Below the pieces are notes generated by a model. It did not search any database. It had not been told where the DNA came from and saw nothing but the letters and a program-made list of their open reading frames with translations. Shown here piece after piece: positions 16,539 to 24,507 of a DNA stretch of 64,000 nt. The DNA is from Bradyrhizobium sp. 21 (GTDB lineage: Bacteria > Pseudomonadota > Alphaproteobacteria > Rhizobiales > Xanthobacteraceae), in NCBI RefSeq assembly GCF_023073335.1, contig NZ_JADPJG010000015.1, positions 256,020-320,019 of the forward strand, written 5' to 3'. Each line of letters starts with the position of its first letter. Within the stretch, counting starts at the first letter, position 1. The translations under genes were made by a program, and so were the position numbers.

Positions 16539-16931
16539 ATGGAGATCGATCTCCCCGACGTGATCGCAGAAGTCAAAGCCGCGTTCGAGCGCTATGAGCA
16601 GGCGCTGATCACCAACGACGTCGCCGTGCTCGGCGAGCTCTTCCGCAACGATCCTCGTACGCTGCGCTACGGCATCGGTGAGAACCTCTATGGCTATGAG
16701 GCGATCTCCGGCTTCCGCGCCGGCCGCTCGCCGGCTGGCCTCAGCCGCCGCACCGCCAAGACCGTCATATCGAGCTATGGCCGCGACACGGCCGTGGCCT
16801 CCACCTTGTTCTATCGCGACACGGCTCCCGGCAAGGTCGGCCGGCAGATGCAGACCTGGATTCGCTTCCCGGAGGGCTGGCGCGTCGTCGCCGCCCATGT
16901 CAGCATCATCGACGAGTCGAAAGAGACCTGA
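16539..16931 (+). CDS. atzH: AtzH/HpxZ-like protein (DUF3225)
   Basis: A 130-residue cytoplasmic protein of the DUF3225 branch of the NTF2/SnoaL-like fold. Visible features are the N-terminal helix (VIAEVKAAFERYEQALI), the WIRFPEGWRVVAAHVS strand pair at the C-terminus, and an acidic pocket region (LFRNDPRTLRYG). AtzH in Pseudomonas sp. ADP hydrolyses 1,3-dicarboxyurea to allophanate; HpxZ is the homologue in oxalurate-type clusters. The gene begins one base after the AtzE-like stop, so the two are translationally linked. Confidence 0.75.
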   Translation: MEIDLPDVIAEVKAAFERYEQALITNDVAVLGELFRNDPRTLRYGIGENLYGYEAISGFRAGRSPAGLSRRTAKTVISSYGRDTAVASTLFYRDTAPGKVGRQMQTWIRFPEGWRVVAAHVSIIDESKET

Positions 16932-16935
16932 CCGT

Positions 16936-17658
16936 ATGACGCTTGACGATCTTCCGCCCGGAACACTGCCGGCCGAGCCGGTGGTGCCACGGGTCGACCG
17001 GGCGCAGCCAAGCGTGCACAAGGTAACGCGCGCCGAGGAGCTGCGCCTTCAGCTCGCCGACGAGATCGTGCGTGGAACGCTGGCGCCCGGCGCGCCGCTG
17101 GACGAGACCGACATCGCGCGGCGCTTCAGCGTCTCGCGCACGCCGGTGCGCGAGGCGTTGCGCCAGCTGGTGGCGAGCGGCCTCGTCGAGGCACGGCCCC
17201 ATCGCGGCGCGGTCGTGGCGCAACCCTCGTTCGAGCGGCTGACAAGCATGTTCGAGGCGATGGCGGAGCTCGAGGCGCTGTGCGCCGACCTTGCCGCCGA
17301 GCGCATGTCCGCGGCCGAGCGCCACGGCCTGGAGGCCATCCACGAAGAGCTGCGGGTTCTCAGCTACGCCGGCAATCCCGATCGCTTCCACGAGGTCAAC
17401 GAGCGCTTCCACAACGCGATCTATGCGGGCTCGCAGAACGGCTACATCGCCGAGATCACATTGGCCACACGCGTGCGCGTGCAGCCGTTCCGTCGCGCCC
17501 AGTTCCGCAACCTCGGACGTCTTGCCAAGTCGCAAGCCGAGCACGACCGCGTCGTCGTCGCCATCATGCGCGGCGACAAGCAGGGCGCTGCAGCTGCGAT
17601 GCGCGCGCATATCGAGCTGGTGCGCGGGGAATACGAGATCTACGCGGTGTCGGTGTAG
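16936..17658 (+). CDS. GntR regulator, FCD (FadR) subfamily
   Basis: A 240-residue DNA-binding regulator: winged helix at residues about 35-100 (ADEIVRGTLAPG, then SRTPVREALRQLVASGLV), and an all-helical FCD ligand domain with His residues in HEVNERFHNAI, AEHDRVV and MRAHIE that usually bind a metal. It is the last gene of the transporter-atzGEH unit, four bases after the AtzH-like stop. A palindrome of the FCD type (TTGTGTACACAA) lies before the atzF-like gene, so this protein probably controls both units. Confidence 0.85.
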   Translation: MTLDDLPPGTLPAEPVVPRVDRAQPSVHKVTRAEELRLQLADEIVRGTLAPGAPLDETDIARRFSVSRTPVREALRQLVASGLVEARPHRGAVVAQPSFERLTSMFEAMAELEALCADLAAERMSAAERHGLEAIHEELRVLSYAGNPDRFHEVNERFHNAIYAGSQNGYIAEITLATRVRVQPFRRAQFRNLGRLAKSQAEHDRVVVAIMRGDKQGAAAAMRAHIELVRGEYEIYAVSV

Positions 17659-17675
17659 GGCTGCGCACGCGGTGC

Positions 17676-17766
17676 CGTAGGGTGGGTTAGCCGAAGGCGT
17701 AACCCACCACTGTTCGCATCCGCAGAGACAGAAGAGGTGGGTTACGCTGCGCTAACCCACCCTACG
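17676..17766. repeat. Intergenic palindromic repeat, family D
   Basis: A long inverted repeat: CGTAGGGTGGGTTAG at the left and its complement CTAACCCACCCTACG at the right, with an internal GGCGTAACCCACC/GGTGGGTTACGC pair. It lies between the convergent GntR and AtzF-like genes, where it can serve as a two-way terminator. Confidence 0.8.
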
Positions 17767-17768
17767 AA

Positions 17769-19586
17769 TTACCCCGTCGCCTTCTCCGCCATATACTTCC
17801 GCCAGCCGCCATAGCTGGTGATATCGCGCGCTGCGCCCAGCACCTCGGGCTCGACGAGAAATCCCTTCAAGCTGCGGCCATCTGCCAGCCGTACCGTGCC
17901 GATCGCCATCGGCGCGGGGATCGCGTTGACGAACTTTCCGAAGGCGGACGACGACAGCGACCAGATCTCCAGCTCGATCGACGCGCCCTTGCCGGCTTCG
18001 ACGCGCAGCAGGCCCGGCTTCGGCGGCGTGGTCCCGAGGGCATAGAGCTTGTAGTCAGCCGCGGTCCGGGTCGCTTCGACCAACCGGCCGTTCAGTGCCT
18101 GCAACTCGCCGTTCAGCGCCATGCCGGAGAGATGCGCGCCGACCACCGCGATCGGAATCTCGTCGTCGCTGTTTGCGGGAAGGGGCGCCAGCGGTGCTTG
18201 CGTTACGCCCTTCGCACCAAGAGTCAGCTTCGTATCGGCATGGAACACGCGGCCGATGCTCGCGAGCAGCGCATCGCGTCCTGCGGGCGCGAGCAGTGTG
18301 ATGCCGAACGGAATGCCGTCGCTGCGCACCTCTGCCGGCAGCGCGAGGCCGCAGAGGTCGAGGAGATTGACGAAATTGGTGTAGGTGCCGAGCCGGCTGT
18401 TGAGCTCGACCGGATTGGCCAGCACCTGCGCGGTCGTATAGGCCGTCGGCGCCGTCGGCAGCACCAGCGCGTCGATATTGGTGAAGGTGCGTTCGGCGAT
18501 CCTGCGCAGGCCCTGCAAGCGGTAGAGCGCGGAGAAGGTTTCGGCCGCCGTCAGCCGCGCACCGGCCGCGGTGATCTCGCGTGTCACCGGGTGGATCGAA
18601 TCCGGCGCCGAGGCGAGCAGGTTGCGGATCACGAGATAGCGTTCGGCGACCCACGGTCCTTCATATAGCAGCCGCGCCGTCTCGTAGAACGGCTCGAGGT
18701 CGAACTCGACGAGCGTTGCGCCGAGTGATGTCCAGCGCTTCAGCGCATCCGCGTAGGCGGCTTCGGCCTTCTTGTCGCCGAAGAAGATCAGCTGTCCGTT
18801 GCGTGGCACGCCAAGACGCAGGTTTGCCGGGAGCGGCGTGAGCGGGCCCAGCGGCCGGTCGCGCGAGAACGGATCGGCCTGGTCGGGACCGGCCATCACG
18901 GAGAGCGCCAGCGCGGCGTCGTCCACCGTCAAGGCGAATACCGAGATGCAGTCGAGCGTGCGGCAGGCCGGCACCAGGCCGGCGGTCGAGATCATGCCGA
19001 GGCTCGGCTTCAGCCCGACGATGTTGTTGAGCATCGCCGGCACGCGGCCCGAGCCGGCCGTGTCGGTACCGAGCGACAGTGGCACCAGCGCCGCGCCGAC
19101 GGCGGTGGCCGAGCCCGAGCTCGATCCGCCGGGAATGAGATCATCGCGGATCGAATTCCTGGGAATGCCGTAGGGCGAGCGCACGCCGACGAGGCCGGTC
19201 GCGAACTGGTCGAGATTGGTCTTGCCGATGATGATGGCGCCGGCGGCGCGCAGCCGCAGCACCGCGGTCGAGTCATGCGTTGGCGTATAGGAGAAGGCCG
19301 GGCAGGCGGCCGTGGTCGGAAATCCCAGCGCGTCGATATTGTCCTTCACCACGACCGGCACGCCGTAGAGCGGCAGGTGTGCTGCATCCTTCGCGGCGAG
19401 CTTCTCGGCCTCCGCGATCGCGTCCTTTTCGTCGCGCAGGCTGATGAACAAGGCGGGGTCGTTGTGGTCGCGGATGCGCTGATAGCTGCGCGCGATCGTC
19501 TGCGCCGGCGTCAGCGTGCCCGCGCGATGCGCGGCCACAATCGCGGCGATCGTTTCAGGCTGCTCAGCCCCCATTTCAGCCCTCAT
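17769..19586 (-). CDS. atzF: Allophanate hydrolase (AtzF-like)
   Basis: A cytoplasmic enzyme of 605 residues that hydrolyses allophanate to ammonia and CO2. The N-terminal amidase domain has Lys81 (VVVKDN), Ser155 (PGGSSSGS) and Ser179 (GTDTAGSG). The C-terminal domain (about 470-605) is the allophanate-hydrolase-specific one, recognised by FLVEPEVLGAARDITSYGGWR. It is convergent with the atzGEH unit and supplies the last step of that route. The start is taken as the ATG at 19586; an ATG at 19574 with GAGGG is also possible. A sigma-54 promoter lies just upstream. Confidence 0.85.
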   Translation of the reverse strand: MRAEMGAEQPETIAAIVAAHRAGTLTPAQTIARSYQRIRDHNDPALFISLRDEKDAIAEAEKLAAKDAAHLPLYGVPVVVKDNIDALGFPTTAACPAFSYTPTHDSTAVLRLRAAGAIIIGKTNLDQFATGLVGVRSPYGIPRNSIRDDLIPGGSSSGSATAVGAALVPLSLGTDTAGSGRVPAMLNNIVGLKPSLGMISTAGLVPACRTLDCISVFALTVDDAALALSVMAGPDQADPFSRDRPLGPLTPLPANLRLGVPRNGQLIFFGDKKAEAAYADALKRWTSLGATLVEFDLEPFYETARLLYEGPWVAERYLVIRNLLASAPDSIHPVTREITAAGARLTAAETFSALYRLQGLRRIAERTFTNIDALVLPTAPTAYTTAQVLANPVELNSRLGTYTNFVNLLDLCGLALPAEVRSDGIPFGITLLAPAGRDALLASIGRVFHADTKLTLGAKGVTQAPLAPLPANSDDEIPIAVVGAHLSGMALNGELQALNGRLVEATRTAADYKLYALGTTPPKPGLLRVEAGKGASIELEIWSLSSSAFGKFVNAIPAPMAIGTVRLADGRSLKGFLVEPEVLGAARDITSYGGWRKYMAEKATG

Positions 19587-19624
19587 GGCGACAAAACTCC
19601 GGCAACAGGTCTCACGCGGATTGA

Positions 19625-19640
19625 AGCAAGCGATGTGCCA
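19625..19640 (-). promoter_or_regulatory. Sigma-54 (RpoN) promoter of atzF
   Basis: On the minus strand, TGGCACATCGCTTGCT fits the -24/-12 consensus, with GG and GC ten bases apart. The transcript would start near 19614, about 28 bases before the chosen ATG. With the promoter at 9297 this puts both halves of the locus under nitrogen control. Confidence 0.7.
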
Positions 19641-19652
19641 TTGTGTACACAA
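19641..19652. promoter_or_regulatory. GntR/FCD-type operator before atzF
   Basis: TTGTGTACACAA is a perfect 12-bp palindrome and fits the T-N-GT-N-AC-N-A pattern of FadR-family operators. It directly abuts the -24 element of the sigma-54 promoter, a place where a bound repressor would interfere with the polymerase or with looping. Confidence 0.6.
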
Positions 19653-19783
19653 ACCGGGCAGAACGGCTGCTCTGGATATTATCGACAGATCAGTGGCTTG
19701 GGGATATTTTGAGGGCCGCGCCGGCCATCGCGGCGCCGCCCTGTTACGGGCATTTGCGTAAATATTAGGCAGCCTGGCTCAGG

Positions 19784-20290
19784 TCAGGTGAAGTCAGCGA
19801 GGATCCGCAGCAGCCGCTCTCGGTTCTCCTTGCCGATCCTGTCCTCGACATGCCGCTCGTGCTCCGCGGCGAGGCGCTTGAATTTGGCCAGCGCCGTCTC
19901 GCCTTGGGCGGTGAGGTGCAGGGCATGAGAGCGCCGGTCCGTCTTCGACTTGACCCGCTTCACGAGCTTGCGCTGTTCGAGGCTGTCGAGCAGATGCACC
20001 AGCCGCGCGCGCTCGATGCCGAGGCGCTTGGCCACCGCCATCTGCGAGAGGCCCGGATTGGCCCCGATCACCGTCAGCACCGAATATTGCGTCGGCCGGA
20101 TGTCGACATTGCCGAGCGTTTTGACGAAGTCCTGGAAAATCCAGATCTGGAAGCGCCGCACGGCATAGCCGGCGTGGCCGACCAGGGCGTCGAGGCCGAT
20201 TTCGTCCGCGTCGATCCGCCGCGTCGCGCCGTTGCCGGCGCGTTTGCGTGCGGAAGGGCGGGCATCGGCTCTGGCTGCGAGGGCTGTCAC
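19784..20290 (-). CDS. MarR-family regulator of ferulate catabolism
   Basis: A 168-residue winged-helix regulator. The dimer helices (residues about 35-65) flank a DNA-binding core with LSQMAVAKRLGIERARLVHLLDSLEQRKLVKR and the wing SKTDRRSHALHLT. It is divergent from the feruloyl-CoA synthase gene, with a palindrome between them, as in FerC/CouR-type systems where the hydroxycinnamoyl-CoA releases the repressor. The start is the GTG at 20290, seven bases after AGGAG. The ligand is inferred from context. Confidence 0.8.
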   Translation of the reverse strand: MTALAARADARPSARKRAGNGATRRIDADEIGLDALVGHAGYAVRRFQIWIFQDFVKTLGNVDIRPTQYSVLTVIGANPGLSQMAVAKRLGIERARLVHLLDSLEQRKLVKRVKSKTDRRSHALHLTAQGETALAKFKRLAAEHERHVEDRIGKENRERLLRILADFT

Positions 20291-20344
20291 GTTGCGTCTC
20301 CTGGCGGGCCATTGTTGTAGCGCCTTCCCCGCGTCGACGGAAGT

Positions 20345-20363
20345 TTGTTGTTGACGACAACAA
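20345..20363. promoter_or_regulatory. MarR operator between marR and ferA
   Basis: TTGTTGT and ACAACAA are perfect complements around a 5-base spacer. The site lies 55 bases before the GTG of the MarR gene and about 80 before the ferulate gene, in the divergent spacer, so it can control both. Confidence 0.65.
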
Positions 20364-20443
20364 TCGTCATGCCCAACATTATGGCCAATGCGGCCCGCGA
20401 CGAGGCTGCGGCCGATCCCGGATCCGGGCGGAGGAGGAAACCA

Positions 20444-22297
20444 ATGACAACCGCCACACGCGGTGATGCTTCAAGCCTGTTCGCAACGCCCAGGACCGTT
20501 GCCGAGCATCGCGCCGACGGCAGCATCGTGCTGCGTTCGCCCGATCCCTTGTGCAATGGTGCGCGCTGCATCGGCGACTGGCTGGAGCAATGGGCGCGGC
20601 AAAGGCCCGATGCGATTTTCCTCGCAGAGCGCAGCAATACCGAATCGCCATGGAGCAATGTCACCTATGCGCGGGCGCTGCGCCAGGTGCGCGCGGCAGC
20701 GTCCTGGATGCTCGCGCAAAGTCTCAGCGCCGAGCGCCCGGTCGTTATCCTCTCGGACAACAGCATCGACCATGCGCTGCTCGCGCTTGCCGCGCAGCAT
20801 GTCGGCGTGCCCTCGGCGGCGATCTCGCCGGCCTATTCGCTGATGTCGAAGGACTTCGACAAGCTCAAGGGCATGATCTCGCTGCTCCGACCGGGCGCGA
20901 TCTACGTCGCCGCGACCAAGCCGTTCGCGGCGGCGCTGGCCGCGATCAAGCCGCTGCACGATGCGCAGATCATCAGCGGCAACGTCGACGATGCCGATGC
21001 GCTGGCCTTTGGCACCATCGCGGCGACGTCCGAGACCCCCGAGGTCGCAACGGCCTTCGCCGCGGTGAGGCCTGACACCATCGCGAAATTCCTGTTCACC
21101 TCGGGCTCGACCGGGACGCCGAAAGCCGTCATCAACACCCAGCGCATGCTGACCTCGAGCCAGCAGGCCAAGGCGCAGACCTGGACTTTTCTGGAGCAGC
21201 CGCGCGACGATCTCGTCATTCTCGACTGGCTGCCCTGGAGCCACACGTTCGGCGCCAACCACAATTTCAATCTCGTGCTGCGCAATGGCGGCTCGCTCTA
21301 TATCGACGGCGGCAAGCCCGCGCCCGGTCTGTTTGCGACGTCGCTGGCCAATCTGAAAAGCGTAATGCCGACGGTCTATTTCAACGTGCCGCGCGGCTTC
21401 GACATGCTGATCGCGGCACTGCGCGGCGACGAGGAGTTGCGTCGTCGTTTTTTCGGCGAGGTGAAATTCGCGTTCTACGCAGGTGCCGCGCTGCCGCAGA
21501 ATCTCTGGGACGCGCTCGAGGAGCTCTCCGTCGAGACCGTCGGCCGCGCGATGCCGATGGTCTCGGCGTGGGGCTCGACCGAGACGTCGCCGCTCGCCAC
21601 CGACTGCCATTTCCTTGCGGAGCGCTCGGGCAATATCGGTGTGCCCATCCCCGGCACGGAGCTGAAGCTCGTCCCCTCCGGCGACAAGCTGGAGGTGCGC
21701 GTGCGCGGCCCCAACGTCACGCCGGGTTACTGGAAGGCGCCGGAGCTGACTAGGCAGGCGTTCGACGACGAGGGTTTTTATCTCATCGGCGACGCCGTGA
21801 AGTTCGCCGACGCCGACAGGCCCGAGTGCGGCCTGTTCTTCGACGGCCGCGTCGCGGAGGACTTCAAGCTCAATTCCGGCACCTGGGTCAGCGTCGGCAC
21901 GCTGCGCGTCGCCGGCATCGCCGCGTTGGCGCCGCTCGCGCAGGACATCGTCGTCACCGGCCATGGCGGCGACGAGGTGCGGTTCCTGGTGTTTCCGAAC
22001 ATCGCCGCCTGCCGCGCCCACGCCGGCCTGCCCGAGACGGCGGGCGTAAATGACGTGCTGGCGCACGACAAGGTCCGGACCGCGATCGCGCAAGGGCTCG
22101 CGAAACTGAAGCAGGAGAGCGCCAACTCGTCCGGCCACGCCACACGCGCGCTGCTGCTCCCCGAGCCGCCGTCGGTCGACGGCGGCGAGATCACCGACAA
22201 GGGCTACATCAACCAGCGCGCGGTGCTGACGCGGCGTGCCGATGCCGTGGTGCGGTTGAACGATGAGGCGTCGGGCGAGTGGATCGTCTCTAGATGA
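20444..22297 (+). CDS. Feruloyl-CoA synthase
   Basis: An AMP-forming ligase of 617 residues that activates ferulate, and probably p-coumarate and caffeate, to CoA thioesters. The adenylation P-loop is TSGSTGTPKAV; other motifs are WGSTETSP and the GDAVKF loop. The long form with VMPTVYFNVPRG and the C-terminal DKGYINQRAVL is characteristic of Fcs rather than of 4-coumarate ligases of plants. GGAGGA precedes the ATG at 20444; the longer frame from 20345 would cover the operator. No enoyl-CoA hydratase/lyase gene (ech) is next to it. Confidence 0.85.
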   Translation: MTTATRGDASSLFATPRTVAEHRADGSIVLRSPDPLCNGARCIGDWLEQWARQRPDAIFLAERSNTESPWSNVTYARALRQVRAAASWMLAQSLSAERPVVILSDNSIDHALLALAAQHVGVPSAAISPAYSLMSKDFDKLKGMISLLRPGAIYVAATKPFAAALAAIKPLHDAQIISGNVDDADALAFGTIAATSETPEVATAFAAVRPDTIAKFLFTSGSTGTPKAVINTQRMLTSSQQAKAQTWTFLEQPRDDLVILDWLPWSHTFGANHNFNLVLRNGGSLYIDGGKPAPGLFATSLANLKSVMPTVYFNVPRGFDMLIAALRGDEELRRRFFGEVKFAFYAGAALPQNLWDALEELSVETVGRAMPMVSAWGSTETSPLATDCHFLAERSGNIGVPIPGTELKLVPSGDKLEVRVRGPNVTPGYWKAPELTRQAFDDEGFYLIGDAVKFADADRPECGLFFDGRVAEDFKLNSGTWVSVGTLRVAGIAALAPLAQDIVVTGHGGDEVRFLVFPNIAACRAHAGLPETAGVNDVLAHDKVRTAIAQGLAKLKQESANSSGHATRALLLPEPPSVDGGEITDKGYINQRAVLTRRADAVVRLNDEASGEWIVSR

Positions 22298-22320
22298 AGA
22301 CCCTCTTCGTTCGAAACTCT

Positions 22321-22455
22321 CGTGCCCCGGACGCAGCGCGGCGCCTCTCAGCGGTGCGCTGCAGAGCCGGGTCCCGTACCCCTGCATGCACTCGGCTTTT
22401 TGGGTCCCGGCTCAGCATCGCGTCATTTCATGCCGCGCCGCGTCCGGGACACGAG
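22321..22455. repeat. Intergenic palindromic repeat, family B
   Basis: Outer arms GTGCCCCGGACGC and GCGTCCGGGACAC enclose GGGTCCCG/CGGGTCCCGG-type inner arms. Related copies lie at 25728-25799 and 53599-53716. Confidence 0.75.
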
Positions 22456-22511
22456 AACGGGCGAAGCAGCTAGGCCAACCATCCTGCCGCATCATCCTGC
22501 AGGATTCCTTT

Positions 22512-22525
22512 GTTGCCTAAGCAAC
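22512..22525. promoter_or_regulatory. MarR-like palindrome
   Basis: GTTGC, four bases, GCAAC. With its flanks it reads TTGTTGCCTAAGCAACTAA, the length and TTGC/GCAA layout usual for MarR operators. It is 650 bases from the start of the nearest MarR gene, so its target is unclear. Confidence 0.45.
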
Positions 22526-22675
22526 TAATTTGTGCGAACCGTTACGGACAGGGAATGATGGCGGGGGAACCGCTGCGCTGATCTGGGAGGAAACATGCTT
22601 GGCAGGAATGATGCCGTCGGCGAACGCCGGCGCATGCCCGAGAATGGCGCGGGATCGCGGCTGACGCGCGGCCCG

Positions 22676-23179
22676 TCAGGTCTCGGTGCCGCCGGTCACC
22701 GCGCCGAGATTTTCGTGCAGCCGGCGCAACAAATCGATCAGCACCTCGCGCTCGTCCTTGCCCAGACAGGACAGCAGCCGCCGTTCGCGCTCGAACGCCG
22801 CGACGATTACCTTGTCATGGGTGGCGCGGCCCCGCGCCGTCAGCGAGATCGAATGGGTGCGGCCGTCGTTCGGGTCGGTGCGGATCGACACCAGCCCGCG
22901 CTTCTCGAGACCGGCGAGCGTCCGGCTCACCGGACCCTTGTCGAAACCGATGACGTGGCAGATGCGCGAGGCGGGAATGCCGGGCTCGATCGCCAGCAGC
23001 GACATGATCCGCCATTCCGTGACGTTGACGCCGAACTGCCGCTGATAGAACGCGGTCGCGCTGTTCGAGAGCTTGTTGGCGATGAAGGTGATGAACGCCG
23101 GGACGTAGCGGTCGAGATCGAGCGTCGGTCCCACTTCAGCGGGCGCAGGCTTCTGGCGGGGTCTGGTCGACGACGGCAT
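22676..23179 (-). CDS. MarR-family regulator
   Basis: A 167-residue winged-helix regulator. It has the N-terminal dimer helix (FITFIANKLSNSATAFYQRQF), recognition region (ASRICHVIGFDKGPVSRTLAGLEKRGLV) and wing (DPNDGRTHSISLT). It starts 84 bases from the divergent P450 gene and is most likely its regulator, responding to an aromatic acid or its CoA ester (inference). It overlaps an antisense frame from 22595 that I do not regard as its competitor. Confidence 0.8.
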   Translation of the reverse strand: MPSSTRPRQKPAPAEVGPTLDLDRYVPAFITFIANKLSNSATAFYQRQFGVNVTEWRIMSLLAIEPGIPASRICHVIGFDKGPVSRTLAGLEKRGLVSIRTDPNDGRTHSISLTARGRATHDKVIVAAFERERRLLSCLGKDEREVLIDLLRRLHENLGAVTGGTET

Positions 23180-23262
23180 ATCGGACTTCTGACTCGCGGC
23201 GGGCCCGCTGACCTAAAGGCATGCGGCGCTCTTTCACAAGATCAAAATACGGGAGGTCTTCC

Positions 23263-24471
23263 ATGAGCGCATCCGGCTCCTCAACAACCGGCGTCCCGCA
23301 TCTCGACGTCGATCCCTTCGACATGAGTTTTTTTGCCGATCCCTATCCCACGCATGAGCTGCTGCGCGAAGCAGGCCCGGTCGTCTATCTCGACAAATGG
23401 AACGTCTATGGCGTAGCGCGCTATGCCGAGGTCCATGCCGTGCTGAACGATCCCGCGACATTCTGCTCCAGCCGCGGCGTCGGCCTTTCCGACTTCAAGA
23501 AGGAGACGCCGTGGCGGCCGCCAAGCCTGATTCTGGAGGCCGATCCGCCCGCGCACACCCGCACCCGCGCTGTGCTCTCAAAGGTGCTGTCGCCGACCGT
23601 GATGAAGGGGCTCCGCGACCGCTTTGCCGCGGCAGCCGAGGCGCGCGTCGATGCGCTGCTGGAGAAGCGCAGCTTCGACGCGATCACGGATCTCGCCGAA
23701 GCCTATCCGCTCTCGATCTTTCCGGATGCGCTGGGCCTGAAGCCCGAAGGCCGCGAGCATCTGATTCCCTATGCGAGCCTTGTGTTCAACGCTTTCGGTC
23801 CGCCGAACGAATTGCGCAAGGAGGCGATCGCCCGCTCGGCGCCGCACCAGGCCTACGTCACCGACCAGTGCCAGCGCGACAACCTCACGCCCGGCGGCAT
23901 CGGCGCCTGCATTCATGCTCACGTCGACGAGGGTGCCATCACGGCCACGGAAGCGCCGTTGCTGGTGCGTTCGCTGCTGTCGGCCGGGCTCGATACCACC
24001 GTTAACGGCATCGGTGCCGCCGTGTATTGCCTGGCCCGCTTTCCCGATCAGTGGCAGCGGTTGCGCAACGATCCCACCCTCGCGCGCAATGCCTTCGAGG
24101 AGGCCGTGCGGTTCGAGAGCCCAGTGCAGACCTTCTTCCGCACTACCACGCGCGACGTCGAGCTTTCCGGCGCGACGATCGGGGAGGGCGAGAAAGTGCT
24201 GATGTTCCTCGCTGCGGCCAATCGCGATCGGCGGCGCTGGGACAAGCCCGACAGTTACGACATCACCCGCCGCACATCAGGCCATGTCGGCTACGGCTCG
24301 GGCATTCACATGTGCGTCGGCCAGCTCGTCGCACGGCTTGAAGGCGAGACGATGCTCTCGGCGCTGGCCCGCCGGATTGCAAAGATCGAGATCAAGGGCG
24401 AGCCGAAACGCCGCTTCAACAACACGTTGCGCGGGCTCGATAGCTTGCCGGTGACGATCACGCCGGCCTGA
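23263..24471 (+). CDS. Cytochrome P450, CYP199A-like
   Basis: A soluble bacterial P450 of 402 residues. The oxygen-activation motif AGLDTT is at residues 241-246, ExxR follows in EEAVRFESP, and the haem Cys is residue 351 in GYGSGIHMCVG. CYP199A enzymes of Rhodopseudomonas and Bradyrhizobium demethylate or hydroxylate para-substituted benzoates such as 4-methoxybenzoate; the overall sequence and aromatic context fit this. GGGAGG precedes the ATG at 23263. No ferredoxin or ferredoxin reductase gene is adjacent, so electrons must come from partners encoded elsewhere. Confidence 0.8.
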   Translation: MSASGSSTTGVPHLDVDPFDMSFFADPYPTHELLREAGPVVYLDKWNVYGVARYAEVHAVLNDPATFCSSRGVGLSDFKKETPWRPPSLILEADPPAHTRTRAVLSKVLSPTVMKGLRDRFAAAAEARVDALLEKRSFDAITDLAEAYPLSIFPDALGLKPEGREHLIPYASLVFNAFGPPNELRKEAIARSAPHQAYVTDQCQRDNLTPGGIGACIHAHVDEGAITATEAPLLVRSLLSAGLDTTVNGIGAAVYCLARFPDQWQRLRNDPTLARNAFEEAVRFESPVQTFFRTTTRDVELSGATIGEGEKVLMFLAAANRDRRRWDKPDSYDITRRTSGHVGYGSGIHMCVGQLVARLEGETMLSALARRIAKIEIKGEPKRRFNNTLRGLDSLPVTITPA

Positions 24472-24507
24472 CGCGACCGGCAGCGAAAACAATAAATAGG
24501 GGAGGGA

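Larger units (their letters stand above)
22298..22675. other. Intergenic region with repeat and an orphan control site
   Basis: The left third is a palindromic repeat (22321-22455). The right part has a MarR-like operator (22512-22525) and a very strong ribosome binding site, GGGAGGAAAC, before the ATG at 22595. The frame from that ATG runs 223 codons antisense through the next MarR gene to 23266. The translated segment is Arg/Gly rich and looks like a shadow beyond codon 27. Confidence 0.5.

Noticed and set aside
15125..16576. 483-codon frame antisense to the AtzE-like amidase
   Set aside because: The plus strand has a complete Ser-Ser-Lys amidase; the antisense product has no family features.
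20471..22387. 638-codon frame antisense to feruloyl-CoA synthase
   Set aside because: Shadow of a well-defined enzyme; Arg/Gly/His-rich product and no start context.
22595..23266. Plus-strand 223-residue protein
   Set aside because: Despite the strong ribosome binding site, most of the frame is antisense to a typical MarR protein; kept only as an oddity.
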